NCBI GenBank assembly: GCA_002343455.1
Contig: DDSR01000229.1
Span: forward strand, 1-8,734
Length of the DNA: 8,734 bases
From: Deltaproteobacteria bacterium UBA2385
GTDB lineage: Bacteria; Myxococcota_A; UBA796; UBA2385
Direction of reading: 5' to 3'
Shown: one piece after another, positions 1-6,005 of the stretch
Layout: every line of letters begins with the position of its first letter
Position numbering within the stretch: position 1 is the stretch's first letter
Notes under the pieces: model-generated
Databases searched by the model: none
Told to the model about the DNA's origin: nothing
The model's input: the letters and a program-made list of their open reading frames with translations, nothing else
Program-made: the position numbers and the translations under genes

Positions 1-239
1 CCCTCACCGCCCGCCCTCCACGACCACCCACCCCGCCCACTCCCGCGCCCGCCTGGCGCGTCTCCCCCAGGAAGGTTTCACAATCATCCGGTGACCCCGG
101 ACTTTGCCACTGCCTCTGTGATCCGAGGGTCCACAAGCCCATCGTCCACCAGAGGCCGCCAACCGCCTCATCCGGGGTCCACAATCCGGAACCAGAACCG
201 GGTTCACAAGCGGATGGATCCGGCCCCCGATGGCCCCGG
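1..239. other. Non-coding stretch downstream of the leftmost gene, with TYCACAA repeats
   Basis: No convincing gene lies here; the long open frames across it are Arg/Gly/Pro-rich and look like composition artefacts. It does hold four copies of a short motif, GGKTYCACAAKC, all on the plus strand, with TYCACAA cores at 77-83, 130-136, 178-184 and 203-209. Several copies are followed or preceded by CCGG or ATCCGG blocks. The cores contain TCCACA or TTCACA, which resembles the inner part of a DnaA box, but none matches a full box. The gene at 240-953 ends just to the right, and no hairpin with a T-run that would make a clear terminator is visible. Confidence 0.4.
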
Positions 240-953
240 TCAGCCCAGCAGCCCACGGATGACCTCCAGGGTGTAACGCTTCCGGCTGACTCGGTGCATC
301 TCGGGCGCGTAGTGCTCTTCCAGCCGGGCGAAGGCGCTGGGCACCCGGACGTGAAGAAAGCGCGCCCCCGTCGCGGCCACGCGCTCCGCCACGCGCTTCA
401 CCGAGGGATCGTCGTCGGGGCTGCGGTCCACAGCGACCACCCAGTCCCGCGAGCCGAGCTGCGCCCCGTGCCCGTTCACGAAGGCGTTCATCTGCGCCTC
501 GTGGATGGGCCCCGCCTCCAGCTCGATCCAGGCACAGGGGCTGCGCCCCGCCTGCCCGAGGTAGGACACGTCCCGGCTCTCGGGCGCCTCCCCGCTCCAC
601 ACGGACCGCAGCAGGATGTCCAGGCGTCCCGCGCCGCCGTTGCCCTTCTCGTGTCCCGGCTCGTTGACGACCTCGGCCCCCGCGAAGGCGGTGCGGAACT
701 CGCGCGACGCATGGTCCCGGCCCTCTACGAGCGAACGCCAACCGATGAGATCGACCAGCAGGTCGCGGTCGTTGAGCAGGAGACGATGGTAGTCCTTCTC
801 CTTCCCGGTGCGGTGCGGCAGGCGCTCGCTCTCGCCGGTGAGGCGGACTAGCCGACGGAGCCGCGCCGCCGTTCGACGCAACGTCTCGGACAGGGTGCGG
901 CGCACCAGCTCGCGGTTCAGGGCGGCATAGGCCGCTTGCACGTCAGCGATCAC
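240..953 (-). CDS. Hypothetical protein, possible PD-(D/E)xK-like nuclease
   Basis: The protein is 237 aa from the GTG at 953. I do not recognise the family. The N-terminal third is Arg/Leu-rich and helical. The middle has GRLDILL (Asp112) followed about 30 residues later by WIELEAG (Glu144, Glu146) and then an Ala-Gln-Met helix (Gln154). That order, GxxD, ExE, then a Gln-bearing helix, is what a PD-(D/E)xK core looks like with the Lys replaced by Glu, as in BamHI. This is inference from pattern only. The frame is open up to 1232, but the upstream part is Pro/Gly/Arg-rich, has no good start, and would cover an inverted repeat at 1000-1023, so GTG 953 was chosen. No Shine-Dalgarno sequence precedes it, so the start is uncertain. 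It lies on the same strand as the operon to the right but is separated from it by the insertion sequence. Confidence 0.6.
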   Translation of the reverse strand: MIADVQAAYAALNRELVRRTLSETLRRTAARLRRLVRLTGESERLPHRTGKEKDYHRLLLNDRDLLVDLIGWRSLVEGRDHASREFRTAFAGAEVVNEPGHEKGNGGAGRLDILLRSVWSGEAPESRDVSYLGQAGRSPCAWIELEAGPIHEAQMNAFVNGHGAQLGSRDWVVAVDRSPDDDPSVKRVAERVAATGARFLHVRVPSAFARLEEHYAPEMHRVSRKRYTLEVIRGLLG

Positions 954-1379
954 GGCGGCGTTGAACGGATTCCGCGTCCAACGCTTCTCATTCGCCAGAT
1001 CACGCTGTATTGGCCCAGCGTGAACCCGACTCTCGGGCCCTGGTGGTAACAACACGGGGGTGGGCTGGCGAGGGGTTGTGGACACAAGTCCCCCCGGGGG
1101 TGGCTGCCTGCCCGCTCCGAGGGTTCTCTCGTCCCTCGTGGCGCCCTGCCTTCCCTCTCTTGCAGGTATACCCCTTGGTGGCTCCCCGGGGGCGCTATGG
1201 ACGGCACCGGGCCTGTGGACAACCCGACGCACGTCCTGGCGCTGCCCGCCTCACCGAGGGTTGCCCACAGTCCCTTGGACAACCCCGACGACCACCATTG
1301 CAGGGCCTCAGCGGTAGCCGGGGGTTGCCCACGCCGCCCACAGCGCTGCGGCGACGATTGAGATTGAAGAGGATCCGGT
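954..1379. other. Gene-poor stretch with repeated GGTTGYCCAC motifs
   Basis: No frame here gives a protein-like translation; the open frames are Pro/Gly/Arg-rich. It contains a repeated 10-mer near GGTTGYCCAC in both orientations: minus strand at 1215-1224 (GGTTGTCCAC) and 1275-1284 (GGTTGTCCAA), plus strand at 1259-1268 and 1323-1332 (both GGTTGCCCAC) and 1377-1386 (GGTTGTCCGC). The copy at 1214-1222 reads TTGTCCACA on the minus strand, one base from the E. coli DnaA box. A near-palindrome TTGTG-GA-CACAA lies at 1076-1087. The stretch may also hold lost 3' sequence of the gene interrupted by the insertion sequence, but no homologous continuation could be recognised. Confidence 0.4.
1000..1023. 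promoter_or_regulatory. Inverted repeat, candidate operator upstream of the 240-953 gene
   Basis: TCACGCTG at 1000-1007 and CAGCGTGA at 1016-1023 are perfect 8-bp inverted arms around an 8-bp spacer. The site begins 47 bp upstream of the proposed GTG start at 953, where a repressor or activator site for that gene would sit. It could also form an RNA hairpin, but no T-run follows on either strand, so a terminator is unlikely. No convincing -35/-10 pair was found next to it. Confidence 0.35.
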
Positions 1380-1422
1380 TGTCCGCATCAAGGGGCAGCC
1401 GGCATGCGTAGAACTGCAGGGA

Positions 1423-2388
1423 TCAGCAGGGGCTGGGTTGATGCCCGGGGGCCAGGTGGGGTGGCGCTGGAGGTGTGGTCTGTCGTGCTGCTTGGCGACG
1501 CTGTGCACGAAGTTCGCGGGCAGCTTCGAGCCGGCGGTCGCGCTCGGCATGGATGGCCGTCTGGCGGCCCTGGAGGAAGTCGTAGGGGGTGATGTAGCCG
1601 ATGGCGCTGTGAAGACGTCGGTTGTTGTAGTGGTCGACGAAGCGGGTGATGAGGCTGCGGGCCTCGTCCAGGGAGGTGGGCGGCGAGACGCGGATCGCGT
1701 CGCCTTTGATGGTTTTGTGGTAGCGCTCGATCTTGCCGTTGGACTGCGGGTAGTAGGTTGAGGTCCTGACGTGGGTCATGCCGGTGAGCTTGATGAAGTC
1801 CTTGAAATCACGGGCGATGAACTGCGGCCCGTTGTCGCTGATGATGCGCGGGGAGGCCTCTGGGTAGAGCTCACGGGCCCGCTGCAGGATGATCTGGACC
1901 TCCTTCTCGGTCATGGACTCGCGTATGTCCCAGTGGATGACCGCTCGGCTGCATCCATCGAGGATGGTGAAGAGGTAGTAGAAGGTACCGGAGATGTTGA
2001 CGTAGGAGATGTCGATGTGCCAGTGCTCATGCGGCTTCAGGGGCTGCTCGAAGCCGGTGCCCTTCTTCGAAGGCCGCTTGTTCCAGCGGTCGATGACGCC
2101 GGCCTGGCTCAGGACCCTCCAGACCGTGGTGGGTGACGCCGCGACGATGCCGGCGTCAATCATCATGAAGGTCAGCCGCCGGTAGCCATCCAGCGGGTTC
2201 TTCTGCTGAAAGGCCAGGATCGCTTCGCGCTCCCACGGTTCGAGCCAGTGGTCACGGGGGACCAGCGCGTTGTGCTCGTTGGCCTTGCCGTAGCGCTTCT
2301 GCCAGTCGTAGAACTTCCCGCGCTGGACACCAAGCCAGGTGATGAAGCGGGCAGCCGGGATCTCGGTGAGCGTGGACAACCTGCGCAC
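1423..2388 (-). CDS. IS3-family transposase OrfB, DDE catalytic subunit
   Basis: This is the catalytic half of the transposase, with an rve-type RNase H-fold integrase core that cuts and joins the element's ends. The three acidic residues are visible: Asp in WHIDISYV, Asp in IISDNGPQF, and Glu in NGKIERYH, with exactly 35 residues between the second and third (D35E). An HTH_21-like segment with DGYRRLTFMM lies upstream, and the HYNNRRLHSAIGY motif downstream is typical of the family. The tail after about residue 285 is Arg/Ala/Pro-rich. The listed start is a GTG at 2388, but the frame is open back through the A8 run at 2453-2460. The functional product is probably the OrfAB fusion made by -1 frameshifting, about 443 aa (100 codons of orfA plus 343 of this frame). 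No disabling change is seen, so the element looks intact in its coding part. Confidence 0.9.
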   Translation of the reverse strand: MRRLSTLTEIPAARFITWLGVQRGKFYDWQKRYGKANEHNALVPRDHWLEPWEREAILAFQQKNPLDGYRRLTFMMIDAGIVAASPTTVWRVLSQAGVIDRWNKRPSKKGTGFEQPLKPHEHWHIDISYVNISGTFYYLFTILDGCSRAVIHWDIRESMTEKEVQIILQRARELYPEASPRIISDNGPQFIARDFKDFIKLTGMTHVRTSTYYPQSNGKIERYHKTIKGDAIRVSPPTSLDEARSLITRFVDHYNNRRLHSAIGYITPYDFLQGRQTAIHAERDRRLEAARELRAQRRQAARQTTPPAPPHLAPGHQPSPC

Positions 2389-2428
2389 GAAGTCGACGAT
2401 GGAGTCCCGCGTGTCGGGCGGGACCCAC

Positions 2429-2460
2429 CGCTCGGTCAGAGCTCCCCAAGCGTTTTTTTT
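2429..2460 (-). other. Programmed -1 frameshift site between orfA and orfB
   Basis: On the minus strand orfA reads CTA AAA AAA ACG through a run of eight A (2460-2453). A -1 slip there gives AAC GCT TGG and enters the orfB frame, which has no stop from here to its end. Immediately 3' of the run, CGCTTGG (2452-2446) can pair with CCGAGCG (2435-2429), with one G-U pair and a 10-nt loop, and the orfA stop codon falls at the end of the loop. IS3 elements generally make their transposase this way. The hairpin begins closer to the slippery run than is usual, so its stimulatory role is a guess. Confidence 0.75.
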
Positions 2461-2753
2461 AGCGAGACGTACTCCTCGCTGATGGCGGCGATGACGACAT
2501 CCTTGTTGGTGAGCTTGGCCCGGAGCCCTTCAACTTCGCGCTCGAGGTCCTTCTCCCGCGAGCTGGTGGTGACTGCCGGCTGCAGGGCGCCGGCGAGGTT
2601 CTCGAAGGCCTGCTTCTGCCAGTAGTAGAAGACGCTCGGCTGCAGGTCGTGCTCCGCGCAAAGGTCTGAGATTGCGACCTTGTCCACGAAGTGGCGACGG
2701 AGGATGGCGACCTTCTGGTCGGTCGTGAAGTTGCGGCGGGGCTTTCGGGGCAC
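2436..2753 (-). CDS. IS3-family transposase OrfA, helix-turn-helix subunit
   Basis: The protein is 105 aa. It has an N-terminal HTH_Tnp_1 domain (about residues 6-58: RRNFTTDQKVAILRRHF, then a recognition helix around SVFYYWQKQAFEN). A charged heptad-rich coiled coil follows (about 68-100), as expected of the leucine-zipper region of IS3 OrfA proteins. It binds the element's terminal repeats and contributes the DNA-binding half of the OrfAB fusion. The start is a GTG at 2753, chosen because AGGAGA lies just upstream (2758-2763, 4-nt spacer) and the HTH begins directly after it. The frame ends in TGA 17 nt past the A8 run where ribosomes can slip into orfB. Confidence 0.9.
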   Translation of the reverse strand: MPRKPRRNFTTDQKVAILRRHFVDKVAISDLCAEHDLQPSVFYYWQKQAFENLAGALQPAVTTSSREKDLEREVEGLRAKLTNKDVVIAAISEEYVSLKKTLGEL

Positions 2754-2796
2754 GGGCTCTCCTGGGGTGCCGCTCTTTACGCGGCGGTGGGGAGAG

Positions 2797-3462
2797 TCAA
2801 GTTCCAGCTGGGGCGGTACAACGCCCGGCCCAGCCCCAGGTGCTCGTGAAGATCATGGCGCCCGGCTGTTCCCACTCCTCGGCGTGCCACTTCCAGGCGA
2901 CAGGCAGGCGGGTGCCGCCCGCCTCGATGAACGCGACGGCCTCGGGGGGAACCCCACTCCCGTTGCCGACGTAGCGCCAATCCGCGTAGAGGTTCAAGCC
3001 ATGCGCGTTGATGTTCGCGACGGGGGCAGGGTCTCCGCCGAGCAAGAAGGTGGCCTGACCCTGCACCTTGGTTGGACGAGGTTCACGGTCCATATCGAAC
3101 AAGCCGCGCCCCTTTGCGTATCGTCCCTCTGCGGGGAGGTGCGCCGCCGCCTCCAGCAGGACCACGACGCCCCCCGCGGCCCGGTAGTCACGGAGCGCGC
3201 CACGGAAGGCCCACCAGGCGCCCGAGTCCTTGCGCACCCGCCCGCCGGACAAGGCCGGCACAACCAGCACCGACGGGGCTTCGAGGTCGCGGATCGCGCT
3301 GATGTCGTCCGTTCCGACGCCCGGCACGGGTTCGAGCGAGCCGAAGGAGGCCAGCACTGACGCGCGCTGAGCGACGAGCAACTGCTGCCAGTACCCCTGG
3401 GCGTGGTCGAAGTGAGGGCCGCCGTCGAGGAAGAACGTGGGGACGTGCAAAGGGATGGGCAT
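2797..3462 (-). CDS. Unknown protein of the SOS-type operon, 3' end disrupted by the IS
   Basis: The visible product is 221 aa from the ATG at 3462, which lies 9 nt after the upstream nuclease stop, so translation is probably coupled. I do not recognise the family. The first half alternates hydrophobic strands with helices, for example SVLVVPAL, then a Trp-rich helix (GAWWAFRGALRDY), then AAGGVVVLLEAAAHL. Later come GGDPAPVANINAHGL and PVAWKWHAEEW, which recall Rossmann-like class I glutamine-amidotransferase/ThuA-type folds, but no catalytic Cys-His-Glu set is evident, so this is only a fold guess. The native sequence ends at about FTSTWGWAGR (2821): codons after that lie in the IS terminus, giving the tail CTAPAGT. 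The gene is thus truncated or has an altered C-terminus, and the missing length is unknown. Confidence 0.7.
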   Translation of the reverse strand: MPIPLHVPTFFLDGGPHFDHAQGYWQQLLVAQRASVLASFGSLEPVPGVGTDDISAIRDLEAPSVLVVPALSGGRVRKDSGAWWAFRGALRDYRAAGGVVVLLEAAAHLPAEGRYAKGRGLFDMDREPRPTKVQGQATFLLGGDPAPVANINAHGLNLYADWRYVGNGSGVPPEAVAFIEAGGTRLPVAWKWHAEEWEQPGAMIFTSTWGWAGRCTAPAGT

Positions 3463-3471
3463 GGGAGCAAT

Positions 3472-5130
3472 CTACTCGACCGAGTCGCCAGCGCGGCGAG
3501 GTCCGCCGTACCGCAAGCGCATGGCGTCGCCGTACTTCGCCACGGCTCGATCCCGTTGGATGGGTGTCAGCTCGCCCGACACCACCCGAGCCTCCATCGA
3601 GGCGCGGAAGCGAGCGACCGCGCGTTCGGCCAGGTCCTCCGCAGGAGTGACGGGGCGCGCCCCTGCACAAGGGTCTGGCACCGGAGGCTCGACGGCGAGA
3701 TCCCCGCGGCGAGCGATGGCCATCACGGCGCGCACGACGGGCTCGACCCCCAGCACATCGTCGCGGTTGTACGCGCGCACCTTCCGAACGTCGAAGTCGG
3801 CACCCCTGGTCCGGTACAAGGTGTACCACTGCCCGACCATCATGCCGTCCAGGTTGGGGTGAGCGAAGCGGTAGCCGAGGTGGTCGCCCACGTCCTTGAG
3901 GCCGCTGGTGGACGTGGGCAAGGCGACGACCCGCTTCACCCAGGCGCAAGCGTCGAACCAGGCATGATCGGCGAGCCAGGCCGGCGCGTCGAGTTCGACC
4001 GTGTGGAACGCGCGCTCCAGCGCGGCGCGGTCGAAGGAGCCCCACCGCACGTACCGGGTGCCTGTGAAGACCCGCAAGGACCTGTCCACGCGGAGCAGGT
4101 GATCGCGGTGTCGCGCCGGGTCAAGCTCCTGGAGCTGACGCACCCGGGCACCACCGAAGGGCCGGAAGGCGACGAGCCAGGGATCGTCCCGGCGGTCCAG
4201 CGATGTCTCGACATCCACGATGACGGACTCGGTCGGGAAGGGCTCGCCAGGGGAGAGCAGGACGGGGACACCCGTGGTCTGCGCGCGCGCTCCGGCGCGC
4301 ATCCGCCGAGCGATGCTCGTCGATCCGACGACGGCGGCCAGCTCACGCCCGTCGCCAGCCAGGATGTCGGACATGGTGCGGATGCCGGCCTGTTCGAGCT
4401 TGGATGCCGTCATCCAGCCAACGCCGGGCACGCGGCGGACCTCGTCGTTCTCGCGGGCCACGCGGACGACAGCGTTGAACCTGTGACCGTCCCAGTCGAG
4501 CACCGCGTAGACCAACGAAGATCCGCGCGCGTCGTGCGAGGCCACGTTGACGACGAGCGCGTTGCCGACACGCTGCTCGCGCCCGCCCTGGCTGTGGACG
4601 TGCCCACACACCACGCCTCGAAGCTCGGCGCGCGCGAGCGCCTCCCGGACCACGGAGGACCCGATGTGGTCCACGCCAAACCGGATCGCCAGGTCCAGGA
4701 TCCCCTGCGGTGGCGCATGGCTCACGAGGAGGACGGGCCGGCCGCCAACCATCGAGAGGTGGCGGTCGAGCTGGGCGCGGGCTTGTTCCCGCGTGTAGAG
4801 CGTGTAGCCGATGCCCCCGCCCTCGTCGGCAGGCGCACCACCCAGCCCGACCAGGGCGAGGCCGTCGAGCAGCAGTGGCGCACGATCCAGGTCGTGGCAC
4901 CCGGGCTGGGCCAGGGCAATGGCATGCGCGCGGGCGCAGTCGTTGCCGATCACGCCCGCAAGGCCGAACCGGGTGCGGATCGCGAGCGGCGACCACGAGT
5001 GCGGCCCGGGGCCAAAGCGAACCAGGTCGTCGCCCCCGTAGACGATGAGGTCGGGGTTGACCTGGCCCGCCACCTGCTCCAGCAGGCGGACGCTCTGGAC
5101 GCGGAGGTCGGAGACGGCGAGGATGCGCAA
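3472..5130 (-). CDS. Phosphoesterase - HhH - RNase H-like exonuclease fusion protein
   Basis: The 552-aa protein has three domains. Residues 1-225 are a calcineurin-like metallophosphoesterase: SDLR (Asp8; usually DxH, here DxR), YGGDDL (33-35), GND (62-64; usually GNHD), SHAPP (His138) and GHVH (176-179). Residues 232-290 are a helix-hairpin-helix DNA-binding domain (VPGVGWMTASKLEQAGI). Residues 302-470 are an RNase H-like DEDD exonuclease of the TM0106/YprB type: VDVETS (Asp306, Glu308), RWGSFD, HAWFDACAWV, GLKDVGDHLGY and YNRDDVLG (457-458). TM0106 proteins carry HhH plus the same exonuclease domain but behind a RecB-like nuclease; here a phosphoesterase takes that place. A role in nucleic-acid processing is likely; the substrate is unknown. 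A GTG at 5136 is in frame, but AGGAGGTGA (5133-5141) sits perfectly for the TTG at 5130, which gives MRILAVSDLR, a normal start for the family. Confidence 0.85.
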   Translation of the reverse strand: MRILAVSDLRVQSVRLLEQVAGQVNPDLIVYGGDDLVRFGPGPHSWSPLAIRTRFGLAGVIGNDCARAHAIALAQPGCHDLDRAPLLLDGLALVGLGGAPADEGGGIGYTLYTREQARAQLDRHLSMVGGRPVLLVSHAPPQGILDLAIRFGVDHIGSSVVREALARAELRGVVCGHVHSQGGREQRVGNALVVNVASHDARGSSLVYAVLDWDGHRFNAVVRVARENDEVRRVPGVGWMTASKLEQAGIRTMSDILAGDGRELAAVVGSTSIARRMRAGARAQTTGVPVLLSPGEPFPTESVIVDVETSLDRRDDPWLVAFRPFGGARVRQLQELDPARHRDHLLRVDRSLRVFTGTRYVRWGSFDRAALERAFHTVELDAPAWLADHAWFDACAWVKRVVALPTSTSGLKDVGDHLGYRFAHPNLDGMMVGQWYTLYRTRGADFDVRKVRAYNRDDVLGVEPVVRAVMAIARRGDLAVEPPVPDPCAGARPVTPAEDLAERAVARFRASMEARVVSGELTPIQRDRAVAKYGDAMRLRYGGPRRAGDSVE

Positions 5131-5132
5131 GG

Positions 5133-5141
5133 TCACCTCCT
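5133..5141 (-). promoter_or_regulatory. Strong Shine-Dalgarno sequence deciding a TTG start
   Basis: AGGAGGTGA on the minus strand matches the 16S rRNA 3' end over nine bases. It overlaps the in-frame GTG at 5136 and precedes the TTG at 5130 by 2 nt (5 nt from AGGAGG). This favours TTG as the start of the phosphoesterase-exonuclease gene. Confidence 0.75.
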
Positions 5142-5159
5142 ACGTACAGAAGTACACCC

Positions 5160-5999
5160 TCATTCCGGGCCGAAATCGAGGCCGTGCCGCGACCGGCAGG
5201 CGTCGAAGAACTCGCCCCAGTCGCCGCGGACCAGCACCGGCCTTGGAATCCCATCGCCCGGCGTCGGCAGGTAGACGTATCCGTGCTTCCCAAGCGGGAA
5301 GAAGAGCACCAGCACCCTCCGGCCACTGGTGTCACCGACCAGGGCCGCGTCGCGTGTCTCCATACGAGACGAGCCGGTCTCGGCGCTGCCCCAGTCCACC
5401 TCGATCATGACCCCTGGCAGCAGTGGTGGGAGCCGCTCCTGGTACATCTCCTGGCGATGACGGTAGCAGTAGCCGCGCCCCGGCCACAGGGCCGCCTCGA
5501 CCGCGAAGTGCCCCACACCATCATGGGCGGCCGACGAGACGACCCGGTCGAAGGCGTGCCAGGCGCGGCCATACGGATCCGGGGGTTGGTACTCGGGCGA
5601 GCGCTCCATCTCCTGGATCTGGCCCTGGATGTCGCGGAAGGCGTCGCCGTCGCCTACCCACGCGGCGCCCGTGGGGCTGACCAGCCCGTCGCGGATCTCT
5701 GTAAGTCCGCCCATCCCATCTCCAACGAGGAAGTCGGTGCCCCCTTCGCTGGCGATGTGGGCCTTGAGCAGATGCTCCACCACCGCGGCGTGGCCAGCCT
5801 CGGGCGGGGGCAGCGAGGCCGTCGCGGCGCCCGCCGGCTCCACCGCCCCAGCGAAGCCGATGCAGAGGTCACGACGGGGGATGATGATCTTCAGGCACCC
5901 GTCGCCAGGCGGGCGACCCAGGTCGTGGACGGTGAGCTTCGTGTCCCCGAAGAAAGTGAGCCCCTGCGGGGGCAAGGAGCGGGCGATGACAAGCGACAT
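5160..5999 (-). CDS. Probable proteasome-like (Anbu-like) Ntn-hydrolase-fold protein
   Basis: The protein is 279 aa. The N-terminal half looks like a bacterial proteasome-type subunit of the HslV/Anbu class: Met1-Ser2, then GLTFFGDTKLT (Asp19), then CLKIIIP (Lys37), then LCIGFAGAVEPA. If Ser2 is the processed N-terminal nucleophile, Asp19 and Lys37 fall near the Asp17 and Lys33 positions of proteasome beta subunits. A later GAAWVGDGDAF segment fits the conserved strand of such folds. The second half (about 150-279) is less familiar and ends in GKHGYVYLPTP and WGEFFDACRS. Peptidase activity is an inference. The ATG at 5999 is 6 nt past the stop of the DUF5131 gene with no strong Shine-Dalgarno sequence, so translation is probably coupled. 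The next gene's preferred start follows after 29 nt, within the same operon. Confidence 0.6.
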   Translation of the reverse strand: MSLVIARSLPPQGLTFFGDTKLTVHDLGRPPGDGCLKIIIPRRDLCIGFAGAVEPAGAATASLPPPEAGHAAVVEHLLKAHIASEGGTDFLVGDGMGGLTEIRDGLVSPTGAAWVGDGDAFRDIQGQIQEMERSPEYQPPDPYGRAWHAFDRVVSSAAHDGVGHFAVEAALWPGRGYCYRHRQEMYQERLPPLLPGVMIEVDWGSAETGSSRMETRDAALVGDTSGRRVLVLFFPLGKHGYVYLPTPGDGIPRPVLVRGDWGEFFDACRSRHGLDFGPE

Positions 6000-6005
6000 G
6001 CCGAC

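Larger units (their letters stand above)
1380..2820 (-). mobile_element. IS3-family insertion sequence (left end tentative)
   Basis: The element carries orfA and orfB on the minus strand with an A8 slippery run between them. The right end is well placed at 2820. Read on the minus strand, the element begins TGTACCGCC, a typical IS3-family TG start, exactly where the reading frame of the 2797-3462 gene stops making sense. The left end is uncertain. TGTCCGC at 1380-1386 is the best candidate; it shares TGT and CCGC with the right end if one base is gapped, but further matching is poor. This would give about 1441 bp, normal for the family. No target-site duplication could be confirmed (right flank ACG; left flank GGT), so the left end may lie elsewhere or have been rearranged. 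Confidence 0.75.

Noticed and set aside
4..741. 245-aa minus-strand open frame at the left end
   Set aside because: It overlaps the 240-953 gene in another frame and is almost wholly Arg/Gly/Ala/Pro.
1..1430. Calling the left part a replication origin
   Set aside because: Only one site comes within one base of a DnaA box, there is no AT-rich unwinding region, and no dnaA, dnaN or rep gene is in view.
2404..2424. Hairpin GTCCCGC/GCGGGAC as the frameshift stimulator
   Set aside because: A perfect 7-bp stem, but it starts about 28 nt after the A8 run, further than stimulators usually lie; the nearer stem is a better candidate.
3403..5274. 623-aa open frame on the plus strand opposite the phosphoesterase-exonuclease gene
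   Set aside because: The minus-strand frame has clear phosphoesterase, HhH and RNase H motifs; the plus frame is a codon-bias shadow rich in Arg, Pro, Gly and His with no recognisable domain.
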